Part shown: piece by piece, positions 48,662 through 57,083 of the stretch
Layout of the letters: each line of letters starts with the position of its first letter
How positions within the stretch are numbered: position 1 is the first letter of the stretch
Assembly: GCA_016928435.1 (NCBI GenBank)
Contig: JAFGKT010000008.1
Coordinates: 16,419-80,418, forward strand
From: Sedimentisphaerales bacterium
Lineage (GTDB): Bacteria; Planctomycetota; Phycisphaerae; Sedimentisphaerales; SM23-30
Direction: 5' to 3'
DNA: 64,000 bases
Translations under genes and position numbers: made by a program
The notes under the pieces: model-generated
Databases searched by the model: none
Told to the model about the DNA's origin: nothing
Seen by the model: only the letters and a program-made list of their open reading frames with translations

Positions 48662-50764
48662 ATGCTTGAATCTCTGTTGCATCCCAAGGCCGTGGCTGTT
48701 TTTGGCGCCTCACGCACTCCCGGAAAGGTAGGGCATGAGGTTGTTGCCAACATGAAACAGGCCGGCTTTGAAGGCCCCATTGTCCCAATCAATCCATCTG
48801 CCGACGACGTTTTAGGCCTCAAGTGTTATCCTGACCTGCGAGCCTATGGCCAACCAATCGACCTAAGCGTAATTGCGGTTCCCAATAAATTCGTTATGTC
48901 AGCCATCGAGAGTTCCGTCGCCGCCGGAGCCAAGGCGGTAGTCGTTATAACCGCCGGCTATAAAGAAGTCGGTGCCGAAGGGGCCGCTGAAGAAAAAAAG
49001 ATGGCCAAGTACTGTGCCTCGCACGGCGTAAGACTCTTGGGACCCAACTGTCTCGGTTTGCTCAATACCCATCATAAAATGAATGCCTCCTTTGCCGCTA
49101 AAATGCCCAAGCCGGGTAATATTTCGGTTTTCTCTCAATCCGGCGCGCTGGCCACGGCCATCCTCGACTGGTCCGCCGCTCGTTCATTGGGTCTGGGCAA
49201 ACTCATCAGCATAGGCAACAAAGCCGACCTTAACGAAAACGATTTCCTCAAAGCCCTCGCTGCTGACAAAGAAACTCACGTGATTGTGGGTTATCTCGAA
49301 AGTATCATGTCCGGCGACACCTTTATCAAAGCCGCTGAGTCCGCCGCGTCGGTCAAACCCGTGGTTATTCTCAAAGCGGGTACTACTACCGCTGGTACCA
49401 AAGCCGCATCGTCGCACACCGGCAGTCTCGCTGGTGCCGATATCGCTTACGGCGCCGCGTTCAAACGCTCCGGAGTTATTCGCGCTGACACATTCGAGGC
49501 TTTATTCGATTACGCCACCGCCCTTTCCATGCAGCCACTGCCCAAAGGCAAAAGAGTGGCGATCATCACCAACGCCGGTGGACCCGGTATCATGGCCGCC
49601 GATGCCGTCGAAAACGCCGGGATGGAAGTCACCGCCCTAACCGACAGTATCGCCAGCGCTCTCAAAGCCAAACTGCCCGCCGCCGCCAGTGTCGGAAATC
49701 CCATCGATGTACTCGGTGACGCCGAACCAGACCGCTATGTCGAAGCCGTTAATGCCGCTCAGGATGACGATGCCGTGGACGCTATCATCGTTCTGCTCAC
49801 CCCCCAAGCCATGACCAAACCCGCTGAGACCGCCCGCGCCATCGCTAATTGTGTGCGAGGCGAAAAACCCATCTTGGCTTGTTTCATGGGCGGCTCCGAC
49901 GTAATGCCGGGCCGAGAAGAACTCGTCGCCTGCAACCTGCCCGACTACCCCGCCCCAGAACGAGCCGTAGATGCCCTCCGAGCGATGTATGAATACGCCA
50001 CATGGCGCCGCAGACCACCACGCGTCGTAACGCGCTTCCCCGTCAACCGCCGTCGCGCCGAACGTATCATCCAACGTCATAATCGCAACAACCAACTGCA
50101 GATCGGCGAAGCCAAAGCCAAAGACATCCTTCGGGCTTACAACTTCAACGTGCCGCCCGGAGATTTGGCGCGATCCGTCGATGAAGCCGTCGAAGTCGCC
50201 GACCGCATCGGATATCCTGTCGCTATCAAGATCGCTTCGCCCGATATTCTCCATAAGTCCGATCTGGGCGGAGTCAAACTCAATCTCGTCAACGCCTACG
50301 CCCTCCGCGATGCTTACGACCTCATGATGCTGCGAATCAACCAGAAAATGCCCGAAGCGAGGATCGAAGGCGTTTACGTCGAAAAAATGTGTTCCAGAGG
50401 ACGTGAGATTATCATCGGTATGACTCGCGATCCATCCTTTGGCCCAATGCTTATGTTCGGCCTTGGAGGCATCTTCGTCGAAGTTATGAAGGATGTCACC
50501 TTCCACTTGGCTCCCATTACCTCTGATGAAGCCTTGCAGATGCTCGCCGGTACGCGCAGCTACAAACTCCTCACCGGCGTACGCGGACAAAAGTCCGTCG
50601 ATCTCGCCGCCATCGCCGACGGCATCCAGAGAATGAGCCAATTGGTTACCGACTTCCCTCAAATCGTAGAAATGGACATCAATCCCTTTATTGTCGGCGA
50701 AATAGGTACTGAACCCGTCGCCGCTGACGCCCGCATGACACTTTCAGGAGTTCCCGTCAAATGA
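48662..50764 (+). CDS. ADP-forming acetate/acyl-CoA synthetase (fused alpha/beta, ATP-grasp)
   Basis: LLHPKAVAVFGASRTPGKVGHEVVANM; VSVFSQSGALATAILD-like NISVFSQSGALA; SHTGSLAGADIAYGAAFKRSGVIRADTFEALFDYA; PVAIKIASPDILHKSDLGGVKLNL. Confidence 0.93.
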   Translation: MLESLLHPKAVAVFGASRTPGKVGHEVVANMKQAGFEGPIVPINPSADDVLGLKCYPDLRAYGQPIDLSVIAVPNKFVMSAIESSVAAGAKAVVVITAGYKEVGAEGAAEEKKMAKYCASHGVRLLGPNCLGLLNTHHKMNASFAAKMPKPGNISVFSQSGALATAILDWSAARSLGLGKLISIGNKADLNENDFLKALAADKETHVIVGYLESIMSGDTFIKAAESAASVKPVVILKAGTTTAGTKAASSHTGSLAGADIAYGAAFKRSGVIRADTFEALFDYATALSMQPLPKGKRVAIITNAGGPGIMAADAVENAGMEVTALTDSIASALKAKLPAAASVGNPIDVLGDAEPDRYVEAVNAAQDDDAVDAIIVLLTPQAMTKPAETARAIANCVRGEKPILACFMGGSDVMPGREELVACNLPDYPAPERAVDALRAMYEYATWRRRPPRVVTRFPVNRRRAERIIQRHNRNNQLQIGEAKAKDILRAYNFNVPPGDLARSVDEAVEVADRIGYPVAIKIASPDILHKSDLGGVKLNLVNAYALRDAYDLMMLRINQKMPEARIEGVYVEKMCSRGREIIIGMTRDPSFGPMLMFGLGGIFVEVMKDVTFHLAPITSDEALQMLAGTRSYKLLTGVRGQKSVDLAAIADGIQRMSQLVTDFPQIVEMDINPFIVGEIGTEPVAADARMTLSGVPVK

Positions 50765-52638
50765 CCAGCAACACCAATTTCGATCCTCAATGGCAAACCA
50801 AATACAGCAACATGGTTCTCTCTGCCGAACAAGCCGCAGCTAAGATAGAGCCCGGACAACGTGTCTTCGTCGGTACCGGTTGCGCCAGCCCTCAAGCGCT
50901 GCTGCACGCTCTGGTCAAACGCGCTGATAATCTCGTTGATGTCGAGATCGTGCATCTGCTGACCTTCGGCGACGCTCCTTATGCCGTCAAAAGCCTGGCC
51001 GAAAACTTCCGCATCAATAGTTTCTTTATCGCCGAGAACGTGCGCGATATGATCCAAGAGGGACTGGGAGACTACACCCCCATTTTCCTCTCTGATATCC
51101 CGCGACTGTTTTCTTCCGGACAATTACCTTTAGACGTCGTACTGCTTCAGGTTTCACCACCGGACAATGGCGGAATGTGCAGCTTGGGTATCTCCGTTGA
51201 CATCGTTCGCAGCGCCGCCCAAAACGCGTCGTTGGTCATCGCGCAGGTAAACCCCCAAATGCCTTATACCCTTGGTGACAGCTTCATCAATGTACAGGAA
51301 TTGGATGTCCTTGTGCCCGCCGATGAACCGTTGCACGAAATTTCTCCGCCCGAGACCACCGAGGAAACCCGCCGTATCGGCGAAAACATCGCCGCCCTCA
51401 TCGAAGACGCTTCCACTGTCGAGCTAGGCATCGGACGCATCCCTCAATCGGTCCTGCCGTTCCTCAAAAACAAAAAAGAACTCGGCATCCACACCGAAAT
51501 GTTCACCGACGCTATTATTGATCTCATCGAATCCGGCGCCATTACCGGCTCGCGCAAATCTATGGACCGCGACAAAATCGTCGCTAGTTTCTGCCTAGGC
51601 ACCAAACGGCTCTACGACTACATCGACAACAATGAAATGTTCTCTTTCCGCCCCACCGAGTACGTCAACGACCCATACGTTATCAGCAAACAGCACAAAA
51701 TGGTCGCCATCAACGTCGCGCTCGAAGTCGATCTCACCGGACAAATCTGCGCTGATTCGATCGGCAACCGTTTCTTCTCCGGCATCGGCGGACAAGTGGA
51801 CTTTAATCGCGGCGCAGCCCGTTCCGCCGGAGGCAAAGCTATCATCGCCCTGCCCAGTACCGCATGTGATGGCACAGTCTCACGCATCGCTTGTCAGCTC
51901 AGTCCCGGAGCCGGAGTCGTTACCACCAGAGGCGATGTCCATTATGTCGTCACAGAATACGGAGTCGCCTATCTGCACGGAAAGAGCGTCCAGGAACGCG
52001 CCATGGCGCTAATCAGCATCGCTCACCCCGATTTCCGCGAGCAACTGCTCAAAGATGCTATAGCTGCCAAGTATATCCGCTCCGATCTATCCGCCATCGA
52101 AGGCAAAATCAAAACCTCGCCCGGTGAATACCGCGCCACCCATCTGCTCGACGATGGTGTTCAGGTCAACTTCCGCAACATCGCTCCCACTGATGAACCA
52201 CTTATGCGCGAACTATTCTACGACCTCTCACAGCAAACAATATACTATCGTTTCATGCAGGAGCTAAAGCGAATCCCAGCCAAACAGGTCCAAGACTTCG
52301 TTTATATCGACCATCGCACCGACGTAGCTATCGTCGGAACTCTCCCTGAAGCCCACGGCGAGGACATCATCGCGATTGGACGTTATTATCTCGATAAGAA
52401 AACCAACCGGGCTGAAGTAGCATTCGTTGTCCGCGATCAATGGCAAAACCGAGGCATCGGCCATTTTCTGCTCAAAGAACTCATGACTACCGCCAAGGGC
52501 CACGGCATCGGCGGATTCACGGCCGAAGTACTCCCCGAAAACAAAGCAATGCAGCACGTCCTAAATCAGGCCCCCTGCCACGTACAAAGCCAACTCCGCG
52601 AAGGCGTTTACCACTTTGAACTCGACTTCGCTGTCTAG
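50761..52638 (+). CDS. Acetyl-CoA hydrolase/CoA-transferase fused to C-terminal GNAT acetyltransferase domain
   Basis: CoA-transferase motifs (VELGIGRIPQSVLPFL, GIGGQVDFNRGAARSAGGKAIIALPST) then EVAFVVRDQWQNRGIGHFLLKELMTTAKGHGI; ATGA overlap with upstream gene. Confidence 0.92.
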   Translation: MTSNTNFDPQWQTKYSNMVLSAEQAAAKIEPGQRVFVGTGCASPQALLHALVKRADNLVDVEIVHLLTFGDAPYAVKSLAENFRINSFFIAENVRDMIQEGLGDYTPIFLSDIPRLFSSGQLPLDVVLLQVSPPDNGGMCSLGISVDIVRSAAQNASLVIAQVNPQMPYTLGDSFINVQELDVLVPADEPLHEISPPETTEETRRIGENIAALIEDASTVELGIGRIPQSVLPFLKNKKELGIHTEMFTDAIIDLIESGAITGSRKSMDRDKIVASFCLGTKRLYDYIDNNEMFSFRPTEYVNDPYVISKQHKMVAINVALEVDLTGQICADSIGNRFFSGIGGQVDFNRGAARSAGGKAIIALPSTACDGTVSRIACQLSPGAGVVTTRGDVHYVVTEYGVAYLHGKSVQERAMALISIAHPDFREQLLKDAIAAKYIRSDLSAIEGKIKTSPGEYRATHLLDDGVQVNFRNIAPTDEPLMRELFYDLSQQTIYYRFMQELKRIPAKQVQDFVYIDHRTDVAIVGTLPEAHGEDIIAIGRYYLDKKTNRAEVAFVVRDQWQNRGIGHFLLKELMTTAKGHGIGGFTAEVLPENKAMQHVLNQAPCHVQSQLREGVYHFELDFAV

Positions 52639-52670
52639 AAAAATCTGGCATTCCGTTTTCCCAACAATTA

Positions 52671-52696
52671 GCCCCCTGACCTGTCAGGGGGTTTTA
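52671..52696. terminator. Intrinsic terminator hairpin CCCCCTGAC-CT-GTCAGGGGG-TTTT
   Basis: Perfect 9-bp stem after stop of the CoA-transferase gene. Confidence 0.85.
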
Positions 52697-52754
52697 TCCA
52701 TGGGGACAAACCGATTTGCCAGATAGCTATACACACCGTAAGAAACCAAAAAAC

Positions 52755-52799
52755 AAAGCCTGCCAAGCCATAATAACTATGACTAAGCAGGCTTTTTTT
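52755..52799. terminator. Bidirectional intrinsic terminator AAAGCCTGC...GCAGGCTTTTTTT
   Basis: 9-bp stem, T-run on + strand, A-run on - strand. Confidence 0.7.
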
Positions 52800-52911
52800 C
52801 GACGTTGCCGTTTACTGTTCATATGGTTCAAGTAATGCCCAAGCCTGTGGGAAATGTGGCCCAAACATCCCTGCCGAAACAGCTCAACGTTCAACGAAGG
52901 GGTTTGCTATA

Positions 52912-53172
52912 TCACCTTCTCAAGCACTCCTCAAATGCTTCATCTGTAGACAAACCACTATCTGACAGTAAACGCATATCACTATAGTCTTCCAGCGCCA
53001 AACACTGCTTGCGCCAGCGACAATTCATTTTGTCACATCTTATCCCTTGGCCAAAACACTCCCATTCACCGGCGGCACGCTGCATTTCCCAGATGAACTC
53101 AACCTCAGGCATCTCACCATCCAAGACGCCCATCAGCATCGCTCGATTTTTAACCATAGTTCGCGATATCAT
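52912..53172 (-). CDS. Hypothetical small Cys/Trp-containing protein
   Basis: RBS-like GGAG upstream of ATG; RCDKMNCRWRKQCLALEDYSDM. Confidence 0.4.
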   Translation of the reverse strand: MISRTMVKNRAMLMGVLDGEMPEVEFIWEMQRAAGEWECFGQGIRCDKMNCRWRKQCLALEDYSDMRLLSDSGLSTDEAFEECLRR

Positions 53173-53199
53173 TCTAGAGAAAGCTCCTTGACTGCAAAA

Positions 53200-53388
53200 C
53201 TACACAGCCCGCGCACATTCCCCTTGTCCCGACCTATAGCTAATCTTTTGCCGCTCCTTTTTCCTGCCTCCATCTACAGCAAAAACGATCATACCCTCAT
53301 GGTCCCATAACCATATCGTATATTCAAAGTATACCACAGATTCATCTTTTTCAAAGACATGAATGGGTATCTTCCCCCAAAAAACCAC
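53200..53388 (-). CDS. Hypothetical small protein (GTG start)
   Basis: Plausible composition (VFEKDESVVYFEYTIWLWDHEGMIVFAVDGG); same frame as following ORF. Confidence 0.3.
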   Translation of the reverse strand: MVFWGKIPIHVFEKDESVVYFEYTIWLWDHEGMIVFAVDGGRKKERQKISYRSGQGECARAV

Positions 53389-53457
53389 TTTATGTTTGAT
53401 GGGCCTACATCCCTGGCTTCTTGTCCTAACAATCTAGCCCTAAAATCCAGTTTGCCC

Positions 53458-54372
53458 CTACTCAACCCCGGCTACCAACTGCGCAGCCTTGCTCAATTCT
53501 CCCCCACGACTCGACCAATATCCACCCATAACCCCCAAACAACCAAAACCAATATACTGAATCGGCAATACCGTCGCCCAACTGCCCCATCCTTGTACCG
53601 CCGGGCCTACCACTTCGCCGCCCTCAACAAACCCCAATCCACCCACGCTAGCTGACAAATAAGCGATAATAGCCACAATAATCGGCCCAAGCAGCAGCCA
53701 CAGCAACCCCGCTTCTACAAGCTGTCGCGCCAGCACCACCGCCAGATAAAACGCCACGATACACGCGAATACCGCTTGGCCCGTCTTTACCGGACAACCA
53801 ACCACCCCTGTTCGTATCAGCGCCGTTCCTGACCGGGCCGTGAACAGCAGAATCACTATCGCTGCACCCGCACTTACACCCAAACCCAGCAACCCCTGTT
53901 GCCAATTTCGCAGCTCGCTCTTGAAGGTATCCTCTTTAGCGATTGGTGCCCCGCCCCGCTGTGCCCACCAATTAGCTGTGAGATACGCCAAAACCACCAC
54001 GATACCCAAGAATATCGTATCGCCTATCAACCCTTGAAACATGGCTGAGCGACTCTCAGCCGTGTTATTCATTAGTGCCGCGATCCGCATATTGTTGCTA
54101 AACATCGCCCAAAAAGCAAATCCTGCCGGAGCCGCGAAGCCCGCCAGCGCCATTCGGTGCAATCCTTTGCCCCCCAAGAGCCCCCCTACCAGCGTCGCTG
54201 CCGCCGCCAAACCAACAACCAGCCCCGCCAACATCAATGGTTGTGCGTGGCCAAACACCGTAAAAAAAGCACCAGGCCCCTGCGGAGCCGCAACGCGCCA
54301 CCCCAGCACCCCGAATAGCACACCCACGATAGTCACTATCAACGCCAATCTTACTTTTGTGGAAATAGACAT
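53458..54372 (-). CDS. Multi-pass membrane protein of unknown function
   Basis: Seven or more hydrophobic segments. Confidence 0.7.
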   Translation of the reverse strand: MSISTKVRLALIVTIVGVLFGVLGWRVAAPQGPGAFFTVFGHAQPLMLAGLVVGLAAAATLVGGLLGGKGLHRMALAGFAAPAGFAFWAMFSNNMRIAALMNNTAESRSAMFQGLIGDTIFLGIVVVLAYLTANWWAQRGGAPIAKEDTFKSELRNWQQGLLGLGVSAGAAIVILLFTARSGTALIRTGVVGCPVKTGQAVFACIVAFYLAVVLARQLVEAGLLWLLLGPIIVAIIAYLSASVGGLGFVEGGEVVGPAVQGWGSWATVLPIQYIGFGCLGVMGGYWSSRGGELSKAAQLVAGVE

Positions 54373-54595
54373 GCTAATAGCCTAACTTCACCAACCACTC
54401 CGGTCAAGAAATTATAGTGTCAACTAGTGGTTCTTTTTCCTGTGAATGCTTACGGCCATTTTAGAATCCTGCTCATCCTGTAATCCTGTCAAGAAAGTCT
54501 CTGAACAATCGGTTGCGGTTTAACCGCCCGACGTCCCCTAGTGGTTCTAATTCCCCGCTGGACTTTCCCGTCACTCTGACCATAATAAAACTATT

Positions 54596-56938
54596 ATGAC
54601 CCAACCTCGTTCACAAACTCCAGGCCTGTTCGGCCCCATCGACGACACCCAACCCAAGCACAGTCTTGTCGATGCCCGCCAGTCCCGCATCGTACGCTTG
54701 GCCTTCGAAACCGCCGGCGATAATCTATTCGATTACGCCCTGCCCCACGAATTGGCTCACCAAGTCCGGCTAGGCCAACGCGTCCGCGCCCCGTTGGGTC
54801 GAGGCAACCGCCCGGAAATCGGCTTCTGTGTCGAGTTCCCCCAGCAGTCCGACGTCGAACGAGTCAAAAACATCACTGAGATTATTGACCCTGAACCTTT
54901 GCTCAGTGCCGAAATGATCGAACTGGCACGCTGGATCAGTCAATATTATTGCTGTCCTCTGGGTGTCACTCTCTCAGCTATGGTGCCCGCCGCTGTCAAG
55001 CATCAGATAGGCCTGCGCCCGCGAAGTTACGTTTGCCTAACCGAATCTTTCTTGGCTCAAGACGATGCGTTCAAAAACTTGCGCCTCAGTGCCCCAGGTC
55101 GCGCCATTGTTGACTATCTAATCGCCCTGCCCCACCACGGCTCCACCCCCGTCGCTATCGACGACATTACCCAAAAGCTAGGCTGCACCGCCGCGCCGTT
55201 CAAAACCCTACAAAAACTCAGCGTCGTACATCTCTCGCAACGCCAAGAACTCCCCTTGCCTCCAGGCCTAGAACGATGCAGTTGTTTTAACACTCCTGGC
55301 TTCCCGCTCAACAACGATCAAACCCAAGCTCTCGCCCAACTCCTAAATATTATCAACCAGCCCACCTTCAATGCCGTCCTGCTGCACGGCGTTACCGGGT
55401 CAGGCAAAACCGAAGTTTATATCCGCGCCATCCAAGCCGTCGTCCAGGCTGGCGGACAAGCACTGGTACTTGTCCCTGAAATTTCACTCACCCCCCAAAC
55501 CGTTTCCAGATTCCTTCAGCGGTTCGAGTGCGTCGCCGTCCTGCATTCAGGCCTAACCAACAGCCAACGTCATCAGCAATGGCAATTGATCGCCCAAGGC
55601 AAAGCGCAAGTAGTCGTCGGCGCGCGTTCCGCGATCTTCGCTCCGCTGCCCAAACTAAAACTCATTATTGTCGATGAGGAACACGAACCATCCTATAAAC
55701 AAGACAAAGCCCCGCGCTACCACGGCCGCGACGTAGCCGTCAAACGCGCCCACCTGCTCAACGTCCCCGTCATCCTCGGCTCAGCAACCCCCAGCCTAGA
55801 AACCTACAATAACTGCAAAACCAAAGACCATTACCACCTAATCAATCTGCCCCGCCGCGTACTCGACCTGCCCATGCCCAAGGTCCACATCATCAACATG
55901 AAACGCGAATTCGTCGAACGAAAAGGCAACCATATCCTCAGCCGCGCCCTCGAAACCGAACTGCGCCGCTGTCTCCAAGAACACCATCAAGCCATCCTTC
56001 TCCTCAATCGCCGAGGCCACAGCAGTTATCTTTTCTGCCCGTCCTGCGAATTTGTCGTCACCTGCCCTAACTGCGACATCAGCATGACCCTGCACAAACG
56101 ACGACGCGACGGCAAAGAACAAGCGTGGATGATGTGCCACTATTGTCTGCATTCCACCCGCGTACCAACCGTCTGTTCCGTCTGCGGCAAAAAACTCCTC
56201 CGCATCAGCCCCGGAACCCAGCACGCCGAAGAAGAATTGGCCCGCAAAATGCCCGATGTCCGTTTCTGCCGAGTCGATAGCGATTCCATCAAGCCCGGCC
56301 AATACGAACGAATCCTCTCCGACTTCGCTGCCGGCAAATACCAATTGCTCCTCGGCACCCAAATGATCGGCAAAGGCCTCGACTTCCCCAACGTCGCTCT
56401 GGTCGGCGTCATCAATGCCGACACCGCACTCAACCTGCCCGACTTTCGCAGTTCCGAGCGAACCTTCCAGCTCGTAGCCCAGGTCGCCGGCCGATGCGGC
56501 AGAGCCGCCGACACCGGACGAGTCATCGTCCAAACCTTCCTGCCCGACGATCCCGCCATCGCCCTATCATGCCAACACGATTACGAAGCGTTTGCCCAAG
56601 GCGAACTACGTATCCGAGAATCTTGTGAAATGCCCCCATACCATCGCCTGGCCCGTATCGTCCTACGCGACACCAAGCTCAACAAAGTTGAATCCGCCGC
56701 TGCACAACTCCGCCAAGCCATCGACACTCTGCTGCCTGGCCTATCAGCCCCCCTGGCCATTCGAGGCCCAATGCCCGCGCCTATCGCCACCATCGAAAAT
56801 TACCACCGCTACGAAATCCTCCTCAAAGCCGCTCAACCCGCCCCCATACATCAACTCCTAAGCCAACTAAGAACCGACCATCTGCCCAAGCTCCCAGTCC
56901 ACACCATCGTCGATGTGGACCCCCTAAACCTGCTCTAA
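54596..56938 (+). CDS. priA: Primosomal protein N' (replication restart helicase)
   Basis: LLHGVTGSGKTEVYIRAIQ, VDEEHEPSYKQDKAPRYHGRDVA, zinc-binding CPSCEFVVTCPNCD...CHYC...CSVCG. Confidence 0.96.
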   Translation: MTQPRSQTPGLFGPIDDTQPKHSLVDARQSRIVRLAFETAGDNLFDYALPHELAHQVRLGQRVRAPLGRGNRPEIGFCVEFPQQSDVERVKNITEIIDPEPLLSAEMIELARWISQYYCCPLGVTLSAMVPAAVKHQIGLRPRSYVCLTESFLAQDDAFKNLRLSAPGRAIVDYLIALPHHGSTPVAIDDITQKLGCTAAPFKTLQKLSVVHLSQRQELPLPPGLERCSCFNTPGFPLNNDQTQALAQLLNIINQPTFNAVLLHGVTGSGKTEVYIRAIQAVVQAGGQALVLVPEISLTPQTVSRFLQRFECVAVLHSGLTNSQRHQQWQLIAQGKAQVVVGARSAIFAPLPKLKLIIVDEEHEPSYKQDKAPRYHGRDVAVKRAHLLNVPVILGSATPSLETYNNCKTKDHYHLINLPRRVLDLPMPKVHIINMKREFVERKGNHILSRALETELRRCLQEHHQAILLLNRRGHSSYLFCPSCEFVVTCPNCDISMTLHKRRRDGKEQAWMMCHYCLHSTRVPTVCSVCGKKLLRISPGTQHAEEELARKMPDVRFCRVDSDSIKPGQYERILSDFAAGKYQLLLGTQMIGKGLDFPNVALVGVINADTALNLPDFRSSERTFQLVAQVAGRCGRAADTGRVIVQTFLPDDPAIALSCQHDYEAFAQGELRIRESCEMPPYHRLARIVLRDTKLNKVESAAAQLRQAIDTLLPGLSAPLAIRGPMPAPIATIENYHRYEILLKAAQPAPIHQLLSQLRTDHLPKLPVHTIVDVDPLNLL

Positions 56939-56959
56939 CCCCCCGCAAAACGCCAGCCA

Positions 56960-56994
56960 CCGGGTGGCACCCTTTCGCACAGCTAAAGGGTGGT
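56960..56994. repeat. Repeat family A, copy 2
   Basis: CCGGGTGGCACCCTTTCGCACAGCTAAAGGGTGGT. Confidence 0.85.
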
Positions 56995-57083
56995 AGCACA
57001 CCAACCAAGCCTCATTTCCCAACCGACAATCATCAGTTAATCTATCCGTTCAAGATTCGCACCTCTGGCAGCTAGTTTTTCCG

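Noticed and set aside
49637-50662. 341-aa minus-strand ORF
   Set aside because: Antisense to the acyl-CoA synthetase, which is clearly coding.
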